Assembly (NCBI GenBank): GCA_945876035.1
Contig: CAMCMU010000020.1
Location: forward strand, 1 to 64,000
Reading direction: 5' to 3'
From: Schlesneria paludicola DSM 18645
GTDB taxonomy: Bacteria; Planctomycetota; Planctomycetia; Planctomycetales; Planctomycetaceae
DNA: 64,000 nucleotides
This document shows, in pieces, positions 38,040 to 46,885 of the stretch. Position numbers and translations under genes: made by a program. The notes beneath the pieces were generated by a model, which was not told where the DNA came from, made no database searches, and saw only the letters and a list, made by a program, of their open reading frames with translations. Numbering within the stretch: the first letter of the stretch is position 1; each line of letters starts with the position of its first letter.

Positions 38040-38927
38040 TTATGTCCGAAAGACCAACTCGACACCGGCGGGGGCCAACCCTAAACCAGTCGCCAGTTGG
38101 TAAAATAATTTCAAGCCGTTTCGTTCCGCGGGGCCGAGGTGGTATTGGAGATTTTGCGAAAGGTAGCGAACCGTAATGGGAAGAGACAATCCCAGCAACG
38201 GAGCCTCACGCCTGGCAATTTCGTCCGTATGGGCAACGCCCATATCACGAGCGACAGACAATGATTTTGCCACCCCGTTCAGAAGCTCCTCCATCCCCTC
38301 TTCGGACGTCTGAAGGCGAATGCCCTTTCTTCGGACCCACATGGCAAAGACAAACGGCAAGCCGGTCCACTCGAACCACTCTTGGCCGAGGTCCCAGGTC
38401 CCTCGAAAATGTTCTTCCGGTGGCAAGATGGCACGGTCACCGATTAGCAGGACCGCATCGGCGGAGGTCTCTTGCATGCGGTGGTCTAGGGGCAGTGATT
38501 GCAGTTGCGGGAAGACGCCGTGTCGTTCGGCAAGCAAGATCCGTGCGAGGGTTGCGCTGGTTCGGGATCCTTCGTCCAAGGCGAGCGACTTGACTTCGCC
38601 CCACGGCACACGGCTGTAGAGTTTGACGCTGAGAACCGGGCCATGCGCGGCGACACACGCATCGGAAATGACCTCATAGGCCTCACCTCGAAAGTATTCG
38701 ATGCTCGGGATGAGGGCGATGTCCAGATCGCCTGAAGCCAGATCATCGGCCAAGCAACTAGGATAGTCGAGGCCCAGTGAGGCACGCCCCGCCAACAGCT
38801 GATTGAGCCCTTCGATCAGCGGCTTGGAATTGAGGTAGTTGACAGCCCCAATTTTCGCGAGGCGGGGGCCTGGTGATCGAAACAGAAGTGCCTGCGAAAG
38901 TGAATTGTTTATGAAAGGAGCGGACAT
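38040..38927 (-). CDS. mqnA: Chorismate dehydratase
   Basis: 295 residues. It dehydrates chorismate to 3-[(1-carboxyvinyl)oxy]benzoate, the first futalosine-pathway step. The N-terminus has LAKIGAVNYLNSKPLIEG, followed by LDIALIPSIEYFRG and LDEGSRTSATLARILL. DAVLLIGDRAI lies in the middle. The fold is that of periplasmic-binding-protein-like enzymes. About 25 residues precede the usual family start, so the true start could be later; the ribosome site at 38927 is weak. It is co-transcribed with mqnC. Confidence 0.94.
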   Translation of the reverse strand: MSAPFINNSLSQALLFRSPGPRLAKIGAVNYLNSKPLIEGLNQLLAGRASLGLDYPSCLADDLASGDLDIALIPSIEYFRGEAYEVISDACVAAHGPVLSVKLYSRVPWGEVKSLALDEGSRTSATLARILLAERHGVFPQLQSLPLDHRMQETSADAVLLIGDRAILPPEEHFRGTWDLGQEWFEWTGLPFVFAMWVRRKGIRLQTSEEGMEELLNGVAKSLSVARDMGVAHTDEIARREAPLLGLSLPITVRYLSQNLQYHLGPAERNGLKLFYQLATGLGLAPAGVELVFRT

Positions 38928-39216
38928 GGTGAAACGACGTCTATTTCAAGCGTTGCGACTCGTGATCCTTGCAAGAAATCTGAGACCGGTGATTGTTCGG
39001 CGAACGGAGGTGACTTGTCAACGGGCGTTCGAGCCGGTCAATCGGCCGTCAAAACAGATTTCACGGCCCACGATGCTCCGCATCATGCCCCATGCGAGTT
39101 GGCAATCTTAATCAATGCCGATTAGGATGCGTCGTCAATTGACCGTTTGCAAGGATGAGGCCGGATTTGCAGGCTACTTTTATGACGACAAACCGGACTT
39201 GCCAAAAGGAATACAC

Positions 39217-40527
39217 GTGCCTGCGCTATCACTTGCAATCATCGGTTTAGGAAACGTCGGGACCGGCGTGGTGAGAATTCTCCAAGAACAGCGTCAGAGG
39301 ATTTCACAACGAGCCGGTTGTCCGATTGACATCCGACGCGTTGTTGTGCGTGAGTTGAACAAATCGCGTGAACTCGATCTGCCGGCTGGAATTCTCACAA
39401 CCGACCTAGAATCCGTGATTCACGACCCCAACATCCGGGTGGCCGTCGAATTGATCGGAGGCATCCATCCTGCTCGAGAGATGGTTTTGCGGCTGCTCGA
39501 AGCAGGAAAGGATGTAGTCACCGCGAACAAGGCCTTGATTTGTGAGCACGGTGAGGAAATCTTCCGATGTGCCCGCCGTCTCGGACGGACAGTCTGTTTT
39601 GAGGCGGCTGTGGCGGGAGGGATTCCGATCATCGCATCCATCGGGCAGTCGATGGCCGCGAATCAAATCGTCGGCATTCAAGGGATTCTTAATGGGACCA
39701 CAAATTACATTTTGTCCGAGATGTTGCTGCATGGACAATCCTATGCCGAAGCGTTGAAACAAGCTCAGGATCTGGGATATGCCGAAGCCGATCCGACGCT
39801 CGACGTCGACGGTACGGATGCCAGTCAGAAGCTGCGAATCTTGGCTCAACTCGCATTTGGTGTCACGATAAACTCGACCGAGTTCCACGTTTCTGGGATC
39901 GACAAGCTGGAGCGTAGCGACATTCAGAACGCGCAGGATTTGGGCTATACCATCAAACTTCTGGCGTGTATCCGCCTGACTGATGGCCGGCTGGAAATGA
40001 GTGTTCAGCCGACGTTGATCCACGCCGATCGGCCTCTCGCGCAGATTCATGGCCCGTTCAATGCGATTTTACTCGAAGGCGACGTCGTCGGTAGCGTGTG
40101 GTACTCCGGTCGTGGAGCGGGCCAACTTCCGACCGCAAGTGCCGTGATCGCTGACATCATTGACATCGCCATTGGTCGCGCTCAACTCACGTTCGCGCAT
40201 CTCGATCTCTGGCGCGCAACTCCGCCGTTTTCTCTGGCCCCACAGCAGGAATCCTCCAGTCGTTACTATCTGCGATTATCCGTTGAAGATCGCCCGAATG
40301 TCCTCGCCGAAGTCACCGGAATCCTCGGTCGAAACGGCATTAGCCTGTCAACGATCTTCCAACCCGAAGCTCCCGAGCTCGATGCCGTCGCAGACGCGGC
40401 CCCCACGGTACCTCTGATCATCATGACTCACCGAACGAATGCCGGCCGCCTAGCAGCCGCCGAACGAGACCTCGACCGACTCGCCTCAGTCCGCTCACCC
40501 AGAATGGTGCTCGCGGTGGCGGACTGA
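39217..40527 (+). CDS. hom: Homoserine dehydrogenase
   Basis: 436 residues from GTG 39217, with AAAGGA seven bases upstream; an ATG 34 codons earlier lacks such a site. It reduces aspartate semialdehyde to homoserine for threonine and methionine. The NAD(P) site is LAIIGLGNVGTGVVRIL. VAVELIGGIHPAREM and KDVVTANKALI follow. The catalytic region GVTINSTEF and EAAVAGGIPIIASIGQS are present. The C-terminal ACT domain (SRYYLRLSVEDRPNVLAEV) suggests feedback control by an amino acid, as known for the family. It is divergent from mqnA across about 290 bases. Confidence 0.96.
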   Translation: MPALSLAIIGLGNVGTGVVRILQEQRQRISQRAGCPIDIRRVVVRELNKSRELDLPAGILTTDLESVIHDPNIRVAVELIGGIHPAREMVLRLLEAGKDVVTANKALICEHGEEIFRCARRLGRTVCFEAAVAGGIPIIASIGQSMAANQIVGIQGILNGTTNYILSEMLLHGQSYAEALKQAQDLGYAEADPTLDVDGTDASQKLRILAQLAFGVTINSTEFHVSGIDKLERSDIQNAQDLGYTIKLLACIRLTDGRLEMSVQPTLIHADRPLAQIHGPFNAILLEGDVVGSVWYSGRGAGQLPTASAVIADIIDIAIGRAQLTFAHLDLWRATPPFSLAPQQESSSRYYLRLSVEDRPNVLAEVTGILGRNGISLSTIFQPEAPELDAVADAAPTVPLIIMTHRTNAGRLAAAERDLDRLASVRSPRMVLAVAD

Positions 40528-40621
40528 ATCCCCTGCGGAGATGGCTGCCCGTTCCCGACCCAGAAAACTGCCGGGCCACGAATTCTGAGAGGACGCCAAA
40601 CCGGCAGACTACGGACCCTGT

Positions 40622-40954
40622 TTATTCGGCATGCCATCGAAGGGTACGACCCTCAATCGTTGCCATGCGGACTCTGGCGCGTCCCGCGAGTCGCAGTTCA
40701 CAATAGTCTTCCCGATCGATGACCCACTCGAACGTTCCCGCATCCCACTGCGAGACTGTTCCACGATCACCGGTCAGAGGCCCCTCATAGTCGAGGTACA
40801 CCAGGCGATGATTGCTGATCGGCTCGACAGAAATGTCGCCCTCTGTGTCCGGCGAATTCATCAGCCTCCAGGTTCGACAGGAATCGCCCTGCTCCAAAAG
40901 CAGGTCCCAATGAAGAACCGGACGGTCATGAACAAGGAGGGCGAATCGAGGCAT
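40622..40954 (-). CDS. Stand-alone LigD N-terminal (3'-phosphoesterase-like) domain protein
   Basis: 110 residues from ATG 40954; the frame extends 37 codons upstream through the hairpin at 41007, which I reject. The N-terminus MPRFALLVHD followed by VLHWDLLLEQGD matches the phosphoesterase-domain pattern HD-(x)n-LHYDLRLE of LigD, with His residues kept but the family's Arg in DLRLE replaced by Leu. LigD phosphoesterases trim 3' ends in bacterial end joining. No Ku or ligase is adjacent. The Arg loss could mean altered or no activity. The call rests on one motif, so it is moderate. Confidence 0.65.
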   Translation of the reverse strand: MPRFALLVHDRPVLHWDLLLEQGDSCRTWRLMNSPDTEGDISVEPISNHRLVYLDYEGPLTGDRGTVSQWDAGTFEWVIDREDYCELRLAGRARVRMATIEGRTLRWHAE

Positions 40955-41312
40955 GTTTTTATTGGAGTGAGACAGCCTGCAGCGGGAGAGACACAGGATG
41001 TCTTGCCAGTGCCGAACAGCGGATGGTGGAGTGGCGTCATTCGCTGTTCGGCACTGACGTCTCACGGATCAATTTCGAAATCTGTTTCAACGCCGATCTT
41101 TTCAATGGCATTCTGCCACAAATCCTGCACGACGACGAGTCCCAGAGTCTGGGGGCGAGGATTGTGGCCGACTCTTGATTCGTTATCGTCCGTCGCTCGA
41201 CTCAGGGTCTGTCGCACACGTCCGGCGGCGGCTTAGACCCAGGCGGGAGTGAACAAATAGTCGCGTATTGATTTTGGATCAGCGGGCGTTGGAGCATCCC
41301 TCGATACCCGTT
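40955..41312. other. Intergenic region around the long stem-loop
   Basis: About 360 bases between two minus-strand genes. Apart from the stem-loop at 41007-41056 nothing was recognised. A 201-codon plus frame (40631-41236) is mainly antisense to the LigD-like gene and passes through the hairpin, so it is taken as a shadow. Confidence 0.4.
41007..41056. other. Long stem-loop, 15 perfect pairs extended by G-U pairs
   Basis: The arms 41007-41021 and 41042-41056 are exact reverse complements (CAGTGCCGAACAGCG). On the plus-strand RNA the stem continues inward to about 22 pairs using three G-U pairs, leaving a six-base loop GAGTGG. G-U pairing favours the plus-strand transcript. It has no T run. 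It lies about 50 bases upstream of the LigD-like gene start, which reads the other way. Confidence 0.75.
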
Positions 41313-42152
41313 TCATACCGGCTGCGAAGGCAACATCGGAAACAATGTTTTCTTGTGTGCGTCATTCCACGGTGAGCCATACTCGCAGGCCTCGAAAGCT
41401 TCGATGTACTGTATTTTTCGTCCACGTTCCTCACCATAGGTTTGAACCACAAGGTCTCGATAACGATCCGCCAGTGGTCCGTTGAAACTGTCATAAAAGT
41501 GTTTCACGAAATCACGTTGCTCGGCAGGTTGCATCGGAAACGAGGCCTCTTGACACAGGGTCCACGGCAACCATTCGAAGAACTGGGAACGGTGGCAGAC
41601 CATCTGGTCGATAATTTTTTCCAAGACCGGTCCCACGTCGACAACCACTGTCGGTGCGAACGATGTTGGTCGATGAAAGTTGTCTGAAAGATACGCAATC
41701 ACGGGGTTGACTCGGAGTGCCGGCACTTCAGGGACGATATGCGGGACGATCACCAGATACGCAGCGTCACAGACAAGAATTGACGTTGCGCGATGATCCG
41801 GGTGATAGTCGTTCGGCCGATGAGTCAACACCAAGTCCGGCCGGAACCTTCGAATCAAACCGATCAATTCAAATCGAGCCTCGAGCGTGGGCTGCAATCG
41901 ACCATCGCGGTTGTTCAAAACTTCGTACTCAATCCCCATTAATTTAGCCACCGCTTCTGTCTCTGTCCGTCGCAGGGCAGCCAACTCCGGCGGATTCCGC
42001 AAATGATGTCCTGCGTCACCGTTGGTGACACTGACAAATTTCACGTGATGGCCAGCCTCACGATACATCGCCGTGAGACCGCCAGCTTTCATTTCACAAT
42101 CGTCGGGATGAGCGCCGATAACCAAGATGCGGAGGGGTGCCGATGTCGTCAT
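41313..42152 (-). CDS. PIG-L family deacetylase
   Basis: 279 residues from ATG 42152; an upstream extension encodes a His/Gln repeat from a tandem duplication and is rejected. The zinc site is seen as [12 protein letters not shown] (motif PDDxE) and [10 protein letters not shown] (HxxDH). [10 protein letters not shown] and [15 protein letters not shown] are also typical. Members remove N-acetyl groups from GlcNAc-type substrates, as in bacillithiol/mycothiol synthesis or antibiotic modification. The exact substrate is unknown here. It is divergent from nadA. Confidence 0.92.
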   Translation of the reverse strand: MTTSAPLRILVIGAHPDDCEMKAGGLTAMYREAGHHVKFVSVTNGDAGHHLRNPPELAALRRTETEAVAKLMGIEYEVLNNRDGRLQPTLEARFELIGLIRRFRPDLVLTHRPNDYHPDHRATSILVCDAAYLVIVPHIVPEVPALRVNPVIAYLSDNFHRPTSFAPTVVVDVGPVLEKIIDQMVCHRSQFFEWLPWTLCQEASFPMQPAEQRDFVKHFYDSFNGPLADRYRDLVVQTYGEERGRKIQYIEAFEACEYGSPWNDAHKKTLFPMLPSQPV

Positions 42153-42175
42153 GATTTTGCTTTGGAGTCTCACAA

Positions 42176-42205
42176 GGTGACTGTGCGTCTGGTGACTGTG
42201 CGTCT
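42176..42205. repeat. Perfect 15-bp tandem duplication in the nadA/PIG-L divergent region
   Basis: GGTGACTGTGCGTCT occurs twice head to tail (42176-42190 and 42191-42205) and is followed by a further partial GGTGCG. It lies 24-53 bases upstream of the PIG-L start and about 155-184 bases upstream of the nadA start. Confidence 0.8.
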
Positions 42206-42359
42206 GGTGCGGAAGAGTCTGCCTGGAATTATGCAGGCGGAAAGGGAATCTGTCCAAGGCAGACGGATCGCATTCGCCGCACGAGCCGTGCTACAATCAG
42301 AGAACTCTCCGCGAAAACAAAAACACCGATTGCCCCTCTCTTCTTCGGAAAGGATGACT

Positions 42360-43355
42360 ATGGACTTGCCCGTCCTCAGCTGCGTTTCATCTGCTGACGC
42401 TCACGAGGATCCACTCGATCTGATGGACGAAATTGAGGCGTTGAAAAGGACAGAAGATGCCGCGATACTGGCGCACTTCTACGTTGACGGCGACCTTCAA
42501 GACATCGCCGACTTGAGCGGCGATAGCCTAAAACTGGCGCGCGATGCCACGAATGTCACAAACTCAACAATCGTGTTTTGCGGTGTCCATTTCATGGGGG
42601 AATCGGCCAAGATCCTCAGCCCTTCGAAGCGGGTTTTGATGCCCGATCTTAGGGCAGGATGTTCGCTTGCAGAAAGCTGTCCGGCCGAATCGCTGGCAGC
42701 ATACCAAGCGGAACTGAGAGCGCACGGCCGTCACTTTCAGACTGTTGCCTATATCAATACGACGGCCGCCGTAAAGTCCTTGTGCGACTGGATCGTCACC
42801 AGTGGAAACGCTCGCGAAATTATCGATCGTGTCCCCGCCGACAAGGAAATCCTGTTTGTTCCCGATCAACACCTAGGTCGTTATCTCAGTTCCGTGACCG
42901 GTCGCCGGATGATCCTTTGGCCGGGTTCATGCATGGTGCATGAAGTGTTCAGCATTCAGGATTTAATCAGAGCCAAACGCAACAATCCGGGATGCCTCGT
43001 CTTGGCACACCCCGAATGTCCAACAAACATCCTCGAACATGCGGACATCATCGGCGGAACGGAAAAAATGCGTCAGACGGTGGCATCTTTTACTGAAAAG
43101 CAAACATTTCTCGTTGCCACCGAAGCGAACATGATCCATCCATTGCAGAAACTGGCACCACAACATGAGTACATCCCGGTGCCCGGCATCATGGCATCAA
43201 CGGGCACGACGTGTGCCTGCAATCAATGTCCGCACATGGCCCTGAACACGTTACAAAAAGTCCGGAACTGCCTGCGCGACGGCACACCTGAAATTGTTTG
43301 GCAGGACTACTTCGCCCAAGCTCAAGACGTGCTCCAACGCAGTCTGCTGCAGTAA
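42360..43355 (+). CDS. nadA: Quinolinate synthase
   Basis: 331 residues from ATG 42360; GGAAAGG six bases upstream favours it over the ATG six bases earlier. It condenses iminoaspartate with dihydroxyacetone phosphate to quinolinate in NAD synthesis, using a 4Fe-4S cluster. Cluster cysteines are seen in [22 protein letters not shown] and [26 protein letters not shown] and [15 protein letters not shown] are landmarks; the former has FYVDGD where many have YYQ. The frame reads further upstream, overlapping the PIG-L promoter, and that part is rejected. nadB and nadC are not adjacent. Confidence 0.96.
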   Translation: MDLPVLSCVSSADAHEDPLDLMDEIEALKRTEDAAILAHFYVDGDLQDIADLSGDSLKLARDATNVTNSTIVFCGVHFMGESAKILSPSKRVLMPDLRAGCSLAESCPAESLAAYQAELRAHGRHFQTVAYINTTAAVKSLCDWIVTSGNAREIIDRVPADKEILFVPDQHLGRYLSSVTGRRMILWPGSCMVHEVFSIQDLIRAKRNNPGCLVLAHPECPTNILEHADIIGGTEKMRQTVASFTEKQTFLVATEANMIHPLQKLAPQHEYIPVPGIMASTGTTCACNQCPHMALNTLQKVRNCLRDGTPEIVWQDYFAQAQDVLQRSLLQ

Positions 43356-43519
43356 TCCCCCACACACAATTCCACCAGCGTGATCATCGTCTCAGAACAG
43401 AGAGCCTCACTGCGTGGGGTTGATCGTCCCCGTGGCACAGACAACATCTGGTCCCGTGCTTGGTCAGCCTTCCGATTCGCCGTGGCCTCCGGGCTCCAAA
43501 ATGTTAGATGGACGAAGGA

Positions 43520-43816
43520 CTAGGCCGCTTCCGTTTCAAAAATCACACGCTGCGTCAGAGACTCCTTGCGAAATCGTTCGCCGCGGGCGTCATAAAAATA
43601 GAGTTGATTTTTTTCAGAGGCCCAAACTGCACCTAACCTGACGCTTCTCGGCCCACGAAGTAGGAATTGCAAACCGCATCTCTCTCCCAACTGAGTCAGC
43701 GTCACAACCTGCAACGCAAATTGCTCGCCGACGAGATTTTCGTGGCCACAAAGGATTTCATGAACGTAGCAACGAAGATCGTCCGACGTCCGGATGTGCG
43801 CTAACTCGTCCACCAT
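43520..43816 (-). CDS. Small conserved-looking protein of unknown function
   Basis: 98 residues from ATG 43816 with GAGG seven bases upstream; GTG 43864 would add 16 residues but has its purine run directly on the codon. Composition is protein-like: ELAHIRTSDDLRCYVHEILC, then GPRSVRLGAVWASEKNQLY and FYDARGERFRKESL. It has no signal peptide, membrane segment or recognised domain. The texture suggests a compact alpha/beta domain. It is convergent with nadA. No function is proposed. Confidence 0.65.
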   Translation of the reverse strand: MVDELAHIRTSDDLRCYVHEILCGHENLVGEQFALQVVTLTQLGERCGLQFLLRGPRSVRLGAVWASEKNQLYFYDARGERFRKESLTQRVIFETEAA

Positions 43817-44239
43817 CACTGTGCCTCGAAAATTTTCAAGGGTGTCGTTCTCAGGGGGGATCACTCTCCGCAGAAGAGTTGATCGGCAACCGGATGCGGA
43901 GGCTTTGTGACAGAACAGCGACGCTGTTCGACTGACAAAACTCGCTCTGTCGATGAAACCCGCGCAGATGGTCGAAAAGAACTTCGACTGAAGTCAAAAA
44001 AACTACTTCCTGCTGATTTTTCGTTTTGAATCGTTGTGGCACAGGACTGCAATTTTCTTCAAGTTCTCCCTGCCGACACCGATTGTTTTACCACTGGAAA
44101 TTGGCAGACACCCTCTGCACACACAAAACGACGATTTCGCGAACGAGCTGTAGTGGATACAATCCCCTCGTCGTGAGTGCCGTCTCATTGTTTTGACAAC
44201 GCGAGCTCCAGTCGCTGATACCCCATGGGAAGCCCCGTC
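43817..44239. other. Divergent intergenic region, no supported gene
   Basis: About 420 bases between the small minus gene and the reductase on plus. Short minus frames here lack a ribosome site or domain. Small palindromes TCGAA-AAGAAC-TTCGA and ACTTC-GACT-GAAGT sit near 43975-43995. It should hold both promoters. Confidence 0.4.
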
Positions 44240-45238
44240 ATGAAAGCCGCATTTATCCGCGAAATCGGTTCACCCGCTGTGATCCAATATGGCGAACTCC
44301 CCAAGCCGACCCCACGTCCCAACGAAGTCCTTGTCAAAGTGGGGGCTGTTTCTGTCAATCCGATTGATACTTATATCCGTGCGGGTGCCGTGGCAATGAT
44401 CAACCGGTTCCCGTACATCTTGGGCTGCGACTTGGCGGGAACAGTCGAAGAAATCGGAACCGAAGCAAAACGATTCCAATCGGGCGACCGCGTTTGGGGC
44501 AGCAACCAGGGTCTGTTCGGACGCCAAGGAACATTTGCCGAATACGCCTGCGTGGACGAGCGATGGCTCTATCCCACGCCCGCTCGGATGACCGATGCGG
44601 ATGCAGCAGCGGGAGCACTCGTGGGCCTTACCGCACATATGGGGCTCTTTTTGCACGCCGATTTGAAGCCTGGTGAAGTCGTTTTTGTGAACGGTGGAGC
44701 CGGCGGAGTCGGTTCTGCGGTATTGCAACTTGCCAAGGCGGCGGGGGCCTTGGTGGCCACCACCGGTGGCAGCGACGAAAGTTTGGAAATTTGTAAAAGG
44801 CTCGGAGCCGATTTGGCGGTCAATTACCGGGACACAAAGCTCGATGATCAGCTAAGAGCGTTTAGCATTCCGCATGGAGGTATCCATTTGTGGTTTGAAA
44901 CGGTCCGCGAACCGATGTTTGATCGGACCTTCAGCCTGATGGCACCGCGCGGGCGTGTAGTTCTGATGGCGGGTCGCGGGGCCCGTCCTGAATTTCCCGT
45001 TGGTCCCTTCTATGTCAAAGATTTGCGGATGATGGGATTCGCGATGTTTAACGGGAGTCCTGATGAACAACGGGTCGCCGCACTCAAGCTGAACACCTTG
45101 TATGAATTGGGGAGATGGAGTCCCTTAATCGGCAAGACGATGCCATTGAGTGAGGCAACCGATGCCCATCAACTGCAAGAAAACAACACGATCAACAAAC
45201 ACGGGACGCTTCGCGGCAAGATTGTCCTTCAACCATAA
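44240..45238 (+). CDS. MDR-family NADPH:quinone reductase-like oxidoreductase
   Basis: 332 residues from ATG 44240, with GGAAG upstream; an ATG five codons earlier is possible. It is a medium-chain dehydrogenase/reductase without structural zinc ligands. GroES-like N-terminus: MKAAFIREIGSP, then GAVSVNPIDTYIRAG and LGCDLAGTVEEIG. The NADPH-binding Rossmann motif is VNGGAGGVGSAVLQLAK. The lack of catalytic zinc Cys/His supports the quinone-reductase or zeta-crystallin-like branch. The small membrane protein gene follows 21 bases later, so the two may be co-transcribed. Confidence 0.93.
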   Translation: MKAAFIREIGSPAVIQYGELPKPTPRPNEVLVKVGAVSVNPIDTYIRAGAVAMINRFPYILGCDLAGTVEEIGTEAKRFQSGDRVWGSNQGLFGRQGTFAEYACVDERWLYPTPARMTDADAAAGALVGLTAHMGLFLHADLKPGEVVFVNGGAGGVGSAVLQLAKAAGALVATTGGSDESLEICKRLGADLAVNYRDTKLDDQLRAFSIPHGGIHLWFETVREPMFDRTFSLMAPRGRVVLMAGRGARPEFPVGPFYVKDLRMMGFAMFNGSPDEQRVAALKLNTLYELGRWSPLIGKTMPLSEATDAHQLQENNTINKHGTLRGKIVLQP

Positions 45239-45259
45239 AAACATGTTCGAGACTTCACC

Positions 45260-45517
45260 GTGACAATGCGACTCTGGATTGCCCGACTGTTATGGAACGC
45301 CGTGGGATCGCTGGGAATCAGTCTGATCGCTGGGCTACTTGCCCTCGTATTACATGCGGCCGGCGACGAAACAGGAGCAACGGCTGTCCGCGGTGTCCTG
45401 CTTGTTGCCGTGAGTGTGTTTGGGATTTGCATTTTATCTCTGGTCGTTTTGCTGGCTGCCATGGAATTAATGCGGCCCGTCAAATCGGATCACGAATCGA
45501 CGGATCCGACGATCTGA
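45260..45517 (+). CDS. Small two-helix membrane protein
   Basis: 85 residues from GTG 45260 (ATG 45266 is an alternative). Two hydrophobic helices are clear: VGSLGISLIAGLLALVL (about 15-32) and VLLVAVSVFGICILSLVVLL (about 46-66). A short charged C-terminus follows. No domain is recognised. It is 21 bases after the reductase and convergent with the UbiA-type gene. Function unknown. Confidence 0.6.
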   Translation: MTMRLWIARLLWNAVGSLGISLIAGLLALVLHAAGDETGATAVRGVLLVAVSVFGICILSLVVLLAAMELMRPVKSDHESTDPTI

Positions 45518-45621
45518 AAGGCGGCATGGTCCCCGATTTCAGCCGCCGTCCCGGAACGTGTCTCCAGGCGGTGAATGTTTCGATCTTGTGACAGCAGGGC
45601 TTCGGGGAGGGTCGGGATTGC

Positions 45622-46545
45622 CTATGTCATGGCGATCATCCGTGACAAGAGCAATGCCGGGATGACTAGTGCTGCGGTAAGAATCGCATGAATCGCTCCC
45701 ACAGTGCCACTTTCGGACATCTTCCAGAAGACCAGTGTGGCATCGAGCAGGACGTACGAAAGCAACATCAGTTTGATTGTTAACTGCACGTTTTGTGACG
45801 ACGGATTCACGATCGCGGCAACGGCTCTTCGATTCAGCGTCAGGGCGATCACGGTCAACATCGCCAAGACCGCCGGTATCTTGGCACCCATGGGCGATAA
45901 GCAGATGAGCCACGCCAGACAACCGACAGCCAAGTCAAGGATCAGCAGCGCTAGACCCAAAACCCAACGGTTGCTCGTTCGAGCTTCCGTGCGAGCGAAG
46001 AGGGTGACACCGACAATGTACAGCCCGAGAAATGCAGCCACATAAGTTTGCGGGGGGCGGAGAAGGAACGGGATCCAGAATTCTTGGTCGCTGGCACCGA
46101 GCATCACATTGAGAGACCGACACAGCCCCATCGCCAATGGAGCTAACGGAGTGCGTTTGAGCAGACCGTCGTAGGCCAGAATTGCCATTGCCAACAATGC
46201 CGCCACCTGCAGGCTGACTCGAGTCACCGTGGCCGCGGCAGCCACTCCAACAATCATCAATATCGAACCCAGCAGGATTGCCGAAACGAGTGACACTCGA
46301 CCCGAAGGAATCGGACGTGAGAACCGCTCGGCGGCATCCTGCTTCCGATCAAAAACATCGTTAAAGACCATTCCAGCAAGGTACAGGCCGCAAGACGCTG
46401 CCAGTAAACCGACAAACTTGGCAGGATTGTCCCAGCCGCTTGGCCCCACGATGACGGGGTGCGTCAATACATAACCTAACAGAATGTCGGCCATGGCCGT
46501 GAACACAGTAGGCAATCGGACGAGCTGCAAATAAGCGATCATCAA
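45622..46545 (-). CDS. UbiA-type prenyltransferase
   Basis: 307 residues with AAGGAC just before the ATG. It is an integral membrane protein of about eight to nine helices. The first aspartate-rich motif is NDVFDRKQD (NxxxDxxxD), and the second loop is YDGLLKRTPLAPL, with Arg/Lys but weaker acidic content. RPIPSGRVS follows the first motif, as in UbiA, and SLNVMLGAS matches the EboC/UbiA-like subgroup. These enzymes attach polyprenyl chains to aromatic or other acceptors. Given mqnA/mqnC in this window a menaquinone role is conceivable, but the distance and the sequence do not prove it. Confidence 0.85.
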   Translation of the reverse strand: MMIAYLQLVRLPTVFTAMADILLGYVLTHPVIVGPSGWDNPAKFVGLLAASCGLYLAGMVFNDVFDRKQDAAERFSRPIPSGRVSLVSAILLGSILMIVGVAAAATVTRVSLQVAALLAMAILAYDGLLKRTPLAPLAMGLCRSLNVMLGASDQEFWIPFLLRPPQTYVAAFLGLYIVGVTLFARTEARTSNRWVLGLALLILDLAVGCLAWLICLSPMGAKIPAVLAMLTVIALTLNRRAVAAIVNPSSQNVQLTIKLMLLSYVLLDATLVFWKMSESGTVGAIHAILTAALVIPALLLSRMIAMT

Positions 46546-46885
46546 CTGTCCTTCAGAAAAGTGGTTTCGAGATTATGACCGAGGCGTTTGGAGGGGTCGA
46601 GCCGCTATCGAAGAACAAGGCGCGTGCGTGCACGATTGGTCGTTCCGTCCCCTCGTTTTTCGGACTCAGCAACACGTGTCTGTCAGCAAATATAGTCAAT
46701 TCTCATTCCCGTCATTTGTGTCCGCGTCGATTGTGCATGGGCCGTCTCCCCTGTTTATCACCCATTTCATACCGTCAAGGGGACTGGACGTCTGCCATGA
46801 CTCGCTTCTCACTCCGTTTGGGGAGTGATAGGATCTCAGTTTTGATTCGATAATGGACGAGCAATTACAGCGGAGAAACAAGGTC
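46546..46885. promoter_or_regulatory. Divergent region between UbiA-type gene and aconitase, with leader hairpin
   Basis: 340 bases. The aconitase leader contains a hairpin TCACTCC, loop GTTTGG, GGAGTGA at 46809-46828, some 57 bases before the ATG. Nothing else was recognised. The hairpin is too weak for a terminator call. A protein- or metabolite-controlled leader is conceivable, since aconitase leaders are regulated in other bacteria. Confidence 0.4.
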
